NCBI GenBank assembly: GCA_029339505.1
Contig: JAQISU010000171.1
Location: 800,001 to 864,000, forward strand
DNA: 64,000 bases
Direction of reading: 5' to 3'
Source: Unio delphinus
Lineage: Eukaryota; Mollusca; Bivalvia; Unionida; Unionidae
Position 1 is the first letter of the stretch, and the number at the start of each line of letters is the position of its first letter. Below are positions 26,084 to 36,699 of the stretch, piece by piece. The notes under the pieces were generated by a model. It was not told where the DNA came from and did no database searches. It saw nothing but the letters and a program-made list of their open reading frames with translations. Made by a program: the position numbers and the translations under genes.

Positions 26084-27007
26084 TCAGTTGTTAGAGAATC
26101 GTTTTTGAAAATGGAGTTTCACTGTGACTTTCTCTTTGGTAAATGGAATATTTTGTCCTAGATCTCCTTTTATAGTAATGTTGACACTGTCAAAATACGA
26201 CTTACTGACAGGCTAATAATGAGGATGTACAAATTTGTGGTGAACATGATAGGTATTTCCACCTTCCTCGTCAGCGATCAGGGCAGAATCTACTTTGAAA
26301 GGAATGACACGCAGTAATGGTATAGAGGTGTGTCCTACCACGTTGTACTCCACCACATCGGAGTACACAAACATCATGTTGAGTCATTGGTTCATTTCTA
26401 CAGGAAATCGAAAATATTTCGCAAAATTCAAGTTACTGGTTATGGCTGGTATTTCATTTTTCTTGGCCAGTATCCTTGGGTCTCCACCCAAAATATCATA
26501 CAAGTCAGGACAAAAGGCCATTATTTTGTCTTAGAAAATTTTATCATGAATCGACGAGCCACTTAATGGTACTCAAAGGTAACACTTTTTTTTCGAGGGG
26601 GGGGGGGGGCTTTTGTCCATGGCTTTACCAAACACAGTATTGAACCTGTTTACAATCGTATTCACTAAATGTTGACCACTTAAATAATAACCTGCAGGAA
26701 TGATGAACATATAGGTGGACCGTTTAGTTTTGGGGTCCGTTGTGCCAGTGATGACTCGTTCGTCTAAGGCTTATTGCAATTGCTCGTCATACGCTTCTAC
26801 TGTAAAAGTGTTTTGATTTTCGACGATGTTTTTGAGTTGTGTCGGGTGTATCATTTCCACTAAAGCCACTTCCCAATGAGCATCTTGATCCAAATGAATG
26901 GTTTGATGTAATTTAGCCGTGTAACAGCACAACGTGTTGTTAGGAAACACCTCCATGGAACTGTCACTGGGTAACGTTAAGAAAAATTGGTTAATATTGT
27001 TGTTCAT
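26084..27007 (-). pseudogene. Polinton penton (minor capsid protein), broken
   Basis: The start at 27007 gives MNNNINQFFLTLPSDSSMEV, then FPNNTLCCYTAKLHQTIHL and WEVALVEMIHP, the conserved N-terminus of the single-jelly-roll penton-like protein of Polintons. An in-frame TAA at 26771 follows EQLQ, and the frame then continues through PAGYYLSGQHLVNTIVNRF. The frame is lost near a run of ten C/G bases at about 26600. The C-terminal part reappears as VVEYNVVGHTSIPLLRVIPF (about 26340-26280) and ends at 26084, with another stop at 26213-26215. The predicted full length is about 307 codons, fitting the family. It sits directly upstream of the core-like and hexon genes in capsid order. Confidence 0.82.
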
Positions 27008-27318
27008 AATTCCAACGTTCTTCTGTCTGAGGAGTCACTCGAGGTTAAAGGAGTGTCTAAAAGAGGATTGTGATTGGAAGGGTGACTGTTAGGAGAATGA
27101 CGAACGTTGGACGCAACACTCCCAATATTGCTACTGTTGTTCCCGTTGTAAGAGTATTTCAGGGAAGGATTGGGAAGAAGATAACCGATGCAACTGCTGT
27201 GTAAAATGGTCCACAATTGTTTGTCTCCTTGTCGCAAACTCAAATTAGCAATGGCTGCACCAATGACACAAGAGTTGACAGAAAAAGACGATTTGCGTTT
27301 TAGGGACACGTTTTCCAC
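27004..27318 (-). CDS. Small ORF overlapping penton start, unknown
   Basis: The frame is open for about 104 codons and has Ser/Asn-rich composition (NHNPLLDTPLTSSDSSDRR at the end). It overlaps the penton ATG by four bases. There is no in-frame ATG at its 5' end. A different frame has an ATG at about 27413 (MHFNTASATSM...), so the gene may be shifted or the true start lost. No family is recognised. The position suggests a gene co-transcribed with the capsid block. Confidence 0.35.
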   Translation of the reverse strand: MENVSLKRKSSFSVNSCVIGAAIANLSLRQGDKQLWTILHSSCIGYLLPNPSLKYSYNGNNSSNIGSVASNVRHSPNSHPSNHNPLLDTPLTSSDSSDRRTLEL

Positions 27319-27417
27319 ACCACACCTACAAGGGTTGATTTGGTAAACCTTGCAGATAAGACGTGGGTGAATGAGTAGTCATTGAGGTCGCTGAAGCTGT
27401 ATTAAAGTGCATGATGG

Positions 27418-28540
27418 TCACTTCTTTTTATAGTCGATGACTTGCGAAGCGTCAATCCAAGAATCACAACTAGGAGGATATCCTTTCCAACGTACTTTTA
27501 CTTCTTTGACACGATGTTTTCTTACTGTACGAGTTCTTCGTTCGAGAATGCTTTCAATGTCGTACACGTCGTCTTCTTTCTTGGTGACACGTTGAAACTC
27601 AGGCAAGTAAAACGTTCCTTTTAATACTTCTCCGTTCATGTCTTCCAATTTATAGACGGTAAGATGACGATCACGCACTCGCCCAGTAACATGAAACAAT
27701 TCGGGGGTCCAGTTGGGTACGTAACCTTTGTCAAAAAGTGACTTTTCCAATGCGTACCTAATCTCCCGGGGTTAACACTTCTTCACCTTTCTTGGGGACA
27801 GCCATCGTCTGGAACGTACCAAACAGACACTCAAAACCAGTCACTTCGTTGTCAGGTGTCACATCTTGTGGGGCACGTCCAATACTTCTATGGTAAGATT
27901 GATTGTAGGCTTGAACTAAGTGCGGTAAGATGTCGATGTACTTGAGAAAGTGTTGATGCGTAAAATATTTCCACATGCGTTCTTTCAAGGTACGTTGAAA
28001 ACGTTCCACGATACTGGCTTTGGTTTCAGGATTTTCGGTGGTGAAAAAATGAATGTCACGTTTATTTAATTCTCGTTGGAAGGCTTGGTTAAAAAATTTG
28101 GTGCCTTTGTCGGTGTGCCATCGAAGAGGGTGACGACCACTTTGTTTCAATACCAGTTGCAAAGCTCGTACTAGCTCTCCGCTCGATTTGGATGTCGACT
28201 TGGTTGTCAATGGTACGACCCAGGCAAATTTAGAAAAGACGTCGATGACACATCAATGACACAAAACAAATATGTGTAGCCACAATTGTAGGTGGCTAAA
28301 TGAGAGATATCAGCTAAATCAGCTTGCCATTGATGATCGATGCCTTCCACTTGAGTGCGACTTCTGTGAAATTATCGTCGAATGGGTTTGTGTAATGTGT
28401 ACGTAGCTTGTTCTTGTAACCATCGTTGTACTTCAGGCAAACGGAGCTTTTTCAGGGTGAGCTGGATCGTAGTAAATGCTGGCTAATACCTTCTCCGTGG
28501 TTTTGTTAATAAGTTACCCACTCTTCGATGATATTGCTTT
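27418..28540 (-). pseudogene. Polinton integrase with chromodomain, broken
   Basis: This is a retroviral-type (rve) DDE integrase of the Polinton family. The first catalytic Asp lies in QWQADLADISHLATYN (about 28330), the second in RWHTDKGTKFFN (about 28110) and the Glu in KASIVERFQRTLKERMWKYF (about 28015). After a stop/shift at about 27758, the C-terminal part has the beta-barrel-like YVPNWTPELFHVTGRV and a chromodomain (YDIESILERR...VKVRWKGYPPSCDSWI, 27560-27440). Lesions include a stop and a short duplication-type shift between 28380 and 28210 and the break at 27758. The zinc-finger N-terminus cannot be followed cleanly beyond about 28540. The chromodomain probably once guided integration to chromatin; that role is inferred from chromo-integrases. 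Confidence 0.88.
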
Positions 28541-29054
28541 AGGCGGGACGAAATGGGGGTTGTTTGGAAACAATTTTACGTGTCCGATGTGCCACAGGAG
28601 TCGACTTCGAGGGTACTGGTGGTAGGGGCAGTGGTGGAGGTGGTAATGAGATAGCTTTGGTCTTCTTTCCTTTTCTCACTTCTGGTTTCCTTTCTTTCTT
28701 TTTCACATCTGTCGAAGGACGATTGGCCATCATCTTTTTAACCCAAGTTTTGAGTTCTTCTCTTTGGGGAGTGGAGGAAGGTGTCAACAAGGAAGTGGCA
28801 ATCTTACTCGGAATGGGAGTGGCAGTGGGTGTTTGAAAGATATCATGGAATTCTTCTTCCTTGGGTAATGGTGGGGTGACGTCTGTTTTGGTCACTGTAG
28901 ATGGTGAGAGCGACGGACAATTCATCAGAGCCTTCAAATCGGCCAGAGTGGGTAGAGTTATTTGTTCCACAGCTTTTCGATGAAAGAGTTGTAGCTGTTG
29001 CAAGAGTTGACCGTACTTTTGCGATTTTTTTTGGTTTCGGACAAATCTTGGCAA
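28539..29054 (-). CDS. Proline/lysine-rich protein, unknown
   Basis: The open frame of 171 codons ends at 28539. It has Pro-rich (SLPPPPLPLPPVPSKS) and Lys/Arg-rich (KKKERKPEVRKGKKTK) stretches. Sequence 5' of it, in another frame up to about 29160, is a Glu/Gln/Leu-rich helix (TEMSQLQHELQSLMHCQDL), so the gene may start further upstream and be shifted near 29040. No domain is recognised. Such low-complexity proteins are common between integrase and ATPase genes of Polintons, but the function is unknown. Confidence 0.45.
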   Translation of the reverse strand: MPRFVRNQKKSQKYGQLLQQLQLFHRKAVEQITLPTLADLKALMNCPSLSPSTVTKTDVTPPLPKEEEFHDIFQTPTATPIPSKIATSLLTPSSTPQREELKTWVKKMMANRPSTDVKKKERKPEVRKGKKTKAISLPPPPLPLPPVPSKSTPVAHRTRKIVSKQPPFRPA

Positions 29055-29268
29055 TGCATCAAGGATTGCAATTCGTGTTGTAATTGGGACATCTCGGTCA
29101 AATCAGGATTAGGTGGTAAATGGGGGGGGGGTACGTTGTTCTTGCCAACGATGGTATTCCATCCATCATTTGTAAAGGACTAAAGTCAGTTTTCGTCTTT
29201 CCATGGGCTTCTAAATGTTACGTCTGAGATCGTGGTACTCCATAGGTCCCTTTTATCTTCTGTAAGGA

Positions 29269-29935
29269 TCAACTTTGGGATATCCCTCGTGCCAGCCCCT
29301 GTACCAAAGACGTTTTGGGAGATTTCCAATGTTTCATCAAATTAGGAAGAACGTGTGTAAAATTGGATTTGGCTGGCATCACCCGCAATGGAGAAGTGGA
29401 AGCACCTGAGGCTACTGGAAACGCGGTCACTGGTGGTGCAGGTCGTGGTTGACGAAGGTAAGGTTGCGTCCTGGCCGAAGCGCCTCTGTCGCGTGTGACA
29501 GCTTTTGTTCTGTGGACTTTTCTTTTTCTGTGTTTTGGTCTTGGCAACATTGTTTATTTTCTTAGGATTTCGTTTGGCTTTTTTTTCTAGGGGTGAACTT
29601 TGGGAGCATTGGGATCCTGTTTTAAAAGGGAACGAATGATGACACATACCACTACCTCCAGGTTTCAATATCATTTGCTTTTTGATTTGAATATCGATGA
29701 GAGGATAGGCCAGTTGCGTCAACGCTACTTTGTTTCTGTCAAAAAAGCGTTTGGTTTGATGTGGAATGGGAATGATGCCTTTCAGTATTTGACGTGCTGT
29801 CACCGTAAAACATCGTAAGACTTCTTTGAGACTGGCTTCTAAGACGTAAGCACGTATTTGTGGATTTTTTTTGCGACTGATACCGTACAAGGCACGAATC
29901 AATTTGATGGGAAGATGAGACTGAAGGGACGTCAT
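29269..29935 (-). CDS. Polinton-conserved small basic protein with low-complexity tail
   Basis: The ATG at 29935 overlaps the ATPase stop. Residues 5-75 (LPIKLIRALYGISRKKNPQI, ECALNVL-like EASLKEVLRCF, then PHQTKRFFDRNKVALTQLA) follow the pattern of a short, highly conserved protein of Polintons and adintoviruses that has a 'GNIPL-P-QK--LR-YK--LR-LA' core (from memory). The rest, rich in Lys/Gln/Ser, may be in a shifted frame. An alternative frame at 29269-29550 (PRPKHRKRKVHRTKAVTRDR) reads as a more typical Arg-rich tail, suggesting a shift near 29550. It is probably a DNA-binding core component. Confidence 0.55.
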
Positions 29936-30443
29936 GTTGACAATGTAAAGTGACCGAGGTTTTTATAGATTTTGTTGTTGTTATTATTGTTATGTCGACG
30001 ACGAGGACGTGTACACGACAGGTCCTCCGTCTTGATACCAGTCGTGAAACAAATCGGTACGAAATCTTCTTCGACTTCTCCTAACATGTCGTCAAAAGTG
30101 ACGCAATGAGTTTGAGTAGGATCAGACACGATCCCATCGTCTTCTCTAGGAATGCCTTCCACAAACACAATCGAATCACCTTGACTTTCTTGCAAAAGGC
30201 TGTATGCCGATTGACACTCTTTGTAACAACACACGATGCGTTGAGGTGAACGATCGATCAAATGATGTTTATGTTCGATCAAACGTTTGACAAATTCGGT
30301 TTTGCCTGAACCGTTCGGTCCAGCAATTAACATTTTGAAAGGATGACAAAGATATAGGCTTCCCAACTAGCATGATCTAAGTGTTCGTCAATGACTTTGA
30401 ATGTGGAGGAGGAAGGAGTAGTAGAAATAGCAGAGTTAGCCAT
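29932..30443 (-). pseudogene. Packaging ATPase (FtsK/HerA, A32-type), truncated
   Basis: The Walker A motif GPNGSGKTEFVKRLIEHKHH lies near 30310, and the Walker B-like VTFDDMLGEVEEDFVP near 30090. After the Walker B region the protein turns into Arg/Asn low complexity (RPRRRHNNNNNN) and ends at 29932. The C-terminal third expected in this family, about 100 residues, is therefore missing. The ATG at 30443 (MANSAISTTPSSSTFKVIDE) is in another frame from the Walker motif, so a shift lies near 30345-30365. In Polintons this ATPase would pump DNA into the capsid. This copy cannot. Confidence 0.85.
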
Positions 30444-30534
30444 AATCGTGTAGGGTATGACACGATTGACACAAAAACAGACTAGACAAGAGGTTTTTAT
30501 ACTTTTTTCAAGACACGTTTATTTCAATGCATGT

Positions 30535-30898
30535 TTAAATTCGAACAACACGAAAGACAAATATACATAAAAGCCAAATGGATAAATACAGGGATAAAAT
30601 GCACAGGGAAACGATCAAAGTGGCATATAAACAAGTCTCTGTACAACATTGTTTGGGTAACGAAGGTTTCCTAGAGGTAGTGTGTAATGTTCTTATAGTC
30701 TCTACATGGGGTTCAGTCACATAGGTGTCTCTTCGGAAGGGTCTTTGTGGGGGAATGTCCATGACAGTTCTGTCTTGAACAGAGGGATTGTCCTCGGTAA
30801 GATTTTTTTTCTTCTTCTTCTGGTACTGTCACTAACACAGGTTTAAACGTGACTTTTTTCACTCGACGATGGATTTTACGAACACAACGCTTGGGCAT
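30535..30898 (-). pseudogene. Small membrane protein, frame-shifted
   Basis: The ATG at 30898 begins MPKRCVRKIHRRVKKVTFKP, a basic N-terminus followed by a Glu run. Near the run of eight T at 30802 the readable frame changes, and the second frame runs to 30535. It ends with a strong membrane span (LYATLIVSLCILSLYLSIWL) and a short basic tail. The overall design is a small single-pass type II-like membrane protein. No family is recognised. The homopolymer is the likely break point. Confidence 0.45.
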
Positions 30899-30940
30899 AA
30901 TGGGATGCTTCGTTTGTCCAAAGAGGGTGTAAATCACAAG

Positions 30941-31304
30941 CTACACACACATCCTCGTAAACCGCTTCCGTACGTAAAAGTTGACGAATCTTTTTTTTCC
31001 TGTAGAGGTCGAGACGTATCCAGATGAAAGCCTAAGGTTTTTAACAGAATGAGTCTCTCGTGGACATTTAAAGGAGTCAACATACTGTCTTTTTTTGTTG
31101 GTAGTGTTCATAAAGCGTTCACAAGGAATCAACAGGTAAACGAAATCCCAGAAAGCAAGTCACCAAAACACACACTACACTTTGATCCCCATTCATGGGA
31201 AACAGTTATTGCAATAAGTGTTCGTAATCCTTCACCGTGTGAATATTCTCATTGATATCCTTCCACGGAATCTGTTTGATCACAAGTGATAAAGGTTGTG
31301 GCAT
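30941..31304 (-). pseudogene. Unknown decayed gene
   Basis: The ATG at 31304 opens MPQPLSLVIKQIPWKDINEN, which stops after 32 codons. Downstream, another frame near 31090-30990 reads MLTPLNVHERLILLKTLGFH, and a third gives a basic C-terminus near 30950. The pieces look like one gene broken by shifts. No family is recognised. It lies between the membrane protein and the BIR-linked ORF. Confidence 0.35.
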
Positions 31305-31366
31305 GGTCGTTCTATTTTATACTTTTTATGTCGAAGACCATAAGTGTATATTCTGCACAGAATGAT

Positions 31367-31738
31367 TTAAAATCTTCTCCAAAAGCGAAAGTGATTAATA
31401 TAACGTGCAATTTCGTCCCACTGCCATTCAGGGTAACGGTCAAGAAGGATCAAAACATCTTCAGATGCAAACGAACTAAATTTGAATCTGTGGAAGGTAT
31501 ACTTGATCCAGAGAAATCTGACAAGTTGGTTCATTTTTGTCGCTTTCCTCTTGTAAATTTCACGACACAAAAGATCTAATGTCACCCATTGAGATTTTTC
31601 TTTAGCAAGACCCTGCCAAACGTCCTTGTAGATCTTCTCTTGCAGTTCGTGCGGTAATCCTTGACTATTGTGTTTTAGAGATGGTTTATATATTGGTCTA
31701 GGTTTGTCTCCAACCCAAACTGGTTTGTTAAACGACAT
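31367..31738 (-). CDS. Unknown 123-codon ORF next to BIR gene
   Basis: The ATG at 31738 gives MSFNKPVWVGDKPRPIYKPS, then a helical, Lys/Trp-rich body ending DRYPEWQWDEIARYINHFRF. The composition is protein-like (four Trp, balanced charge) and the frame is open throughout. No known domain is recognised. Part of it (bases 31511-31634) is duplicated and decayed at 31761-31885. It lies 190 bases downstream of the BIR domain on the same strand and could be its second exon or a separate gene. Confidence 0.45.
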   Translation of the reverse strand: MSFNKPVWVGDKPRPIYKPSLKHNSQGLPHELQEKIYKDVWQGLAKEKSQWVTLDLLCREIYKRKATKMNQLVRFLWIKYTFHRFKFSSFASEDVLILLDRYPEWQWDEIARYINHFRFWRRF

Positions 31739-31885
31739 GGTACATACATTGGCATGGTCCAGAGAAATCTGACACGTTGGTTGATTTTGTAACTTTCCTC
31801 TTGTGAATTTTACGACACAAAAGCTCTACTGTCACCCATTGAGATGTTTCTTTAGCAAGGCCCTGCCAAAAGTCCTAGTAGATCA
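31511..31885. repeat. Local duplication (about 125 bp, offset 250)
   Basis: Sequence around cagagaaatctgacaagttg to ccttgtagatc at 31511-31634 returns at 31761-31885 with about 15% differences. The second copy is no longer open. Confidence 0.85.
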
Positions 31886-31931
31886 ATTCACAAACAGGCT
31901 TGTTAAACGACATGGAGCAGTATTGTCACTT

Positions 31932-32290
31932 TCAATCACTAGGCTCCACTAAAGGTAGGTATTGACAATTAGGAGACCATCGAGCATGTTCCAGGTAATC
32001 GGAATCCTTCTGTTCCCGCTCGTAAATGGACACACCACAACTGAAACACTTGACTTTATCCCCTTTGCCGAAGTAGAAAAATCCGGCTCTGGCTAACTCT
32101 TCAGGAGTTGGTCCAGGTAGATATGTTGGCCAGTTTTCTTTGAAAGTTTGGAATCAACTTTTAAAGTTAAAGTATTCAGGCAAGCGCACAGGGAACAAAT
32201 ATTCGTCTTTCACAAGTTCATTTAGATACAGGTACGGTGAAATTACCAGGAGATTACTTTGTATTGAATGACATTCGTAGCCGCATGGTC
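31932..32290 (-). pseudogene. BIR-domain (IAP-type) protein in Polinton A
   Basis: From 32153 to the stop at 31932-31934 the frame encodes a nearly complete BIR domain. It starts FQTFKENWPTYLPGPTPEEL, continues ARAGFFYFGKGDKVKCFSCG, and has the zinc ligands in exact C-x2-C-x16-H-x6-C spacing (CFSC ... EHARWSPNC). BIR domains define inhibitor-of-apoptosis proteins of animals and insect viruses. They bind IAP-binding motifs or caspases. Upstream in frame, to at least 32290, the sequence stays open except for a TGA at 32154-32156 right before the domain (PVRLPEYFNFKS then stop). No ATG was fixed and no RING domain follows. It lies inside the inverted repeats among capsid genes, so it reads as captured cargo. 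Confidence 0.82.
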
Positions 32291-32492
32291 TCACGCGGAG
32301 ACTGCATTGCTTTTACATCAAGAGTGATTCAGAAGGTACTGTGACGTTAGGACACGTACGTACTCCAAAAGTACGCTTCTCGACCACGATATCTCTCTGT
32401 CACTTTTACTTTGTTGCTGACCACGATGTCTACCAACAACTGTATTTTTTTATTTGATTTTTAAAAAAATATAAAATACTAGATCCATTTTT

Positions 32493-32708
32493 TTAAAAAT
32501 AATCTACTCTCAATTGACAGCAGCGACAACGACTTCTACTCTTACCACAGTTGCTACACCTACAAAAAGGGTACCTTCCTGAGACCAAAGTATGAGAATG
32601 CGCAAGCAAGTTGTGAAGTTTAGTGAATCCATATAAACAACAACTGTCAAGCCTGCTATGTGTCAATTCTGTTTGTGATAATAATTTATGATACTTCACA
32701 TTATCCAA
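32493..32708 (-). other. Cys/Arg-rich ORF, doubtful
   Basis: The 71-codon open frame has no in-frame ATG at its beginning and ends in FCRCSNCGKSRSRCRCCQL. The cysteine clustering is striking, but the frame is short, starts after a stop and lies beside the inverted repeat. It may be an exon or chance. The remaining part of 32291-32875 holds nothing recognised. Confidence 0.25.
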
Positions 32709-32875
32709 AGTGGAAGGTTACAAACCGTACAAAAGTTATATGACTTTAACTTTTGACACTTACACATACTTCTTTCTTCTGTGTGTAAATTGTATGCTTT
32801 GTTTTGATATGTGTATTTTCCTTGAATAGTGTTTAGGTGTGTTCCCAAAAATTAAAAAGAAGGAACAAATCTGAA

Positions 32876-33818
32876 AACATCTCTTTGTTACTACAGTTAG
32901 GTGTTGTTGTGTTCATTCTAATCATGCTTGCCATATATCTTTGTGTTTTGCAGATCATATTGTTTTCGATGTAAATATTCACATCAATAGACTGTTTGTC
33001 TATTTGGGGTTTTATCCTTGAGGTTCACTGAACTTGCTTCGTTTACTCGTACAAATCCCCGATTCACAAGTTTGAAAAGAAAAGAAGATAAAAAAGAACC
33101 AAAACACCATGCCACCTAATACTGCACCACTCCTGACTATACCGAAGTGAGTGTGTACGTCAAAATGTTTAAGTGAGATACAAATAAATTGTCAGTTTTC
33201 AAAATGCGAACCAGTACTGGGACCGTTCAGTAGCTGATGTGGTAAAAAGAAATGGTACGAATACTGTGACCATTCAGTAGTTGATGTGGTAAGAAGAAAT
33301 GTTACAATACACAACGGATGGATTTAAGTTCACATTCCAGTCTTCACTGCAATGGAAAAAACTTGAGAGCGTATTTATTATTTTACCATACTACCTTCGT
33401 ACAAAACATTGCATCACCATTCATCATAAACAATTTCATTGGCTAGACTAATTTTCTTACTTCGAATTGACTTCAGTAGCTCTTCACCTAGTTTCGAGAT
33501 ATGTCGTATCACCGCTAGATTATTTATACATAAAAAGAAGTAAAACTAAAGCAAGAACAATCGTACCCTGGGCGATCCCACGGAACGTATGTCAATTTTA
33601 TAGTCAAATACATCACAGCGTATTTGGATTAACTAATTTGTGAGAACATGTTAGTCGTATTTATCATCGGTTCACTCTGGTGATATTTTAAAATCGTGTA
33701 CCTTTCCTATGGAATTGATTTTCTAAGTGGGATATGTGTTTCTTTGAATTTTTCTAAGGGCAAATATACCAAAAAACAAGGGTAAGTGTCCTGATTCTTT
33801 TAAAAGTAGGTATAACGT

Positions 33819-33895
<77 letters not shown>

Positions 33896-34914
33896 CGTAA
33901 TAAGTTTGAATGAAATCCTAATGGTAGATGTTCCCGTTTGAAGATACCTCTCCAAAATTGTAATCAGTAGGCACCATAATTTTTGTTTGTCATTTAATTT
34001 GTTTTTCAAACGCTACACCCTTACAAATAGTCAATCAGTAAATTGTTGGATGAAATAAAATCTTGAGTTGACAAACTTGTCCTATTCAGTTTTCAGAGCT
34101 TTATCTTTATTTTTGGCACCGCAATGTGTCACGGAAATTTTTTTTAAGCATGAGATCTACCGTTTTTTAGAAAGGAAACAAATATCAAACTATTTCGAGA
34201 ATGATGCGAGTGATCTTGCACTGTATAACCTTGCTTATGGCTAACGTTGAAATAAAAATACCACAACCAAAACACACGTTTGGAACAATTATAACAATGA
34301 TTGACGCGAGTGACATTGCACTTTATGACCCTGCCTATGGTTAACTTTGAGTTTCAAATCAAAACACACATCTTAGACTGTCGATAGAACAAAGCATATT
34401 TTGCTGCTGCTTTTTTCCCTTCGACTTAGATTTGTTACAACTTGGCTACGTTGTTTGTATCGTGTGCTGAGAAACACAGGACATCCCTTTAAATTTGAGA
34501 TATATTATGAAGTCAGTCGACCATAAATATCATACTTCCTTTTTATTAAATTGATGAATGAATGAAAACAATGAACATATTTCACATAGAATGTATAAGG
34601 TTCTTAATTATTTTTCGTTTTGTTTTCCTTTCCTTCTGTGTGTACAGAAGATTGTGTGATTTTAATTCTTGTCGCTAGATATTCCCACCATGTTAAATTT
34701 CCCTGATCCCTAGAGAGTCCCACCATGTTAAATTTATCTTGTCGCCAGAAGGTCCCAAATAATATTCCCATGTTCAATTTCCCTTGACGCTATAAAGGCC
34801 TACCATCTTAAATTCCCCTTGACTCTATGCAGGCCCACCATGCTTTGACGATTTACAGGCCCACGACCTTTATGACTGGATTTCCCATTGACGCTATACA
34901 GGCCCGAGCTGTTT

Positions 34915-34918
<4 letters not shown>
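32876..34918 (-). repeat. Right terminal inverted repeat of Polinton A
   Basis: This is the reverse complement of 20414-22464. It carries a CT run of about 71 bases at 33821-33892 and outer short units containing ttgacgctatacaggccc. No gene is supported inside. Confidence 0.92.

Positions 34919-35002
<84 letters not shown>
34919..35002. repeat. (AT)n at right end of Polinton A
   Basis: Pure AT run between the right inverted repeat and the resumption of duplication copy A (gacagatactgatctcg). Confidence 0.97.
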
Positions 35003-35004
<2 letters not shown>

Positions 35005-35488
35005 CAGATACTGATCTCGATTAATCATTGACTGGCTATGCAATCAACCCATCGCTATTCACCCTTTTAAATAATGGAAATTTGAGCATCGTGCGTGTAT
35101 ACGAAAAGTATAAAAACTCACGGTAAGGCATGAGAGCTAGAGACATACTATTCAATTGCAGCGATAAGCGAAGTTGTTTACGTACAGGACAGTACAAATA
35201 ATTCATATGAGACAGAAATGAAACGGCTAGAAAATAACGTAAAGGAATTACAGAAAGAAATTTCAACCTAGCAAAAAATAAAGCGATGAGATGACAGAAA
35301 TAAAAATACTGAAACTATCTCTGTTTTCGCCAGATAGGATTAGATATCATTTATCAAGGAACGTGTGAATCAGGATTCAATAGCATAGCATCTTTGATGA
35401 TATAAACAAGAGTAAAGGTCCAGCAAATGCAAGTCAAAACAGGCTGTTAAGGATAATAAAATGTTATATATATTTCTGTCATCTCATC

Positions 35489-35573
<85 letters not shown>

Positions 35574-36690
35574 ATAAATCAATCAGCCAGATCAATCAAT
35601 GACATTATAAGAAAGATCGATCATATTTTTAGAAGATCATATATTATATTAAGAAAAAGATCAATCACTTACATTACCATGCATATAAATCACTTACATT
35701 ACCATGCATATAAATCACTTACATTACCATGCATATAAATCACTTACATTACCATGAATATAAATCACTTACATTACCATGCATATAAATCACTTACATT
35801 ACCATGCATATAAATCACTTACATTACCATGCATATAAATCACTTACATTACCATGCATATAAATCACTTACATCAGATAGATCAATCCCTTGCATTATC
35901 AAACAGATCAATCAATGACATTATCGGACATATCAATGACTTACGTTGCCAGTCAGAACACTCACTTACATTACCAGCCAGATTATTTAAAATGTCCGAG
36001 AGATCAATCAAAAACATTGTTAGCAGATCATTCATTTTCATTCCCAGCATTATCAATCACTTACATTATCATGTGAGCCACTTACGTTACCATCCCGATC
36101 AAACACTTACGTTTCTATCACGATCAATCACTTACGTTTCCATCCCGATCAATCATTTACGTTTCCTTACAATCAATCACTTACGTTTCCATCGCGATCA
36201 ATCACTTATATTTTCAGATTGTTTCAGTCACTTCCATTACCAGCCAGAACAATAACTTTCATTAACGGCAGATCATCCTTTTAAATCACAATCCAGATCA
36301 ATCACATGTATTATTTGTCAGACCAAACATTTACCATAACAGACATGTCAGTCACTTCCATAATTTAGTCAGAACAATAACGTACATTACCATAATTATC
36401 AATTACAAACATTATTAGACATATCAATCAATGACACTACCATCAAGATCAATATCTCACATTAACAAACACTTACAAAATCAGTCAAATCAGTCAATTA
36501 CATTACCAACTACATCAATCACTTACATTATCAGTCACAACAATCACTTACTATAACAAACAGATAAATCAATTACATTAACAAACAGAGCAATCAATTA
36601 CATTATCAGCGAGATCAGTCACTTTCATTATCATTTAGATCATTCACTTACATTACCATCTATGTCAATCATTTACATTATCAGACTGAT
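35003..36690 (+). repeat. Segmental duplication copy A, right part
   Basis: From gacagatactgatctcg it matches copy B from 46044 (gacagacactgatctcg) at high identity, through an (AT)n run at 35495-35571, into degenerate 25 bp units containing gatcaatcacttacatta. Similarity ends near tatcagactgat (36683), where copy B continues with more of the same repeat but copy A changes to a 34 bp minisatellite. No gene is supported. Confidence 0.9.
35675..35876 (+). repeat. Exact 25 bp repeat, about 8 copies
   Basis: Near-identical units of ataaatcacttacattacca plus tgcat. Copy B has a single such unit near 46712-46735, so the array expanded in copy A only. Confidence 0.93.
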
Positions 36691-36699
36691 AAGTATTTT

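Noticed and set aside
28564..28836. 90-codon plus-strand frame opposite the proline-rich gene
   Set aside because: Glycine-rich antisense shadow of the Pro/Lys-rich minus-strand frame.
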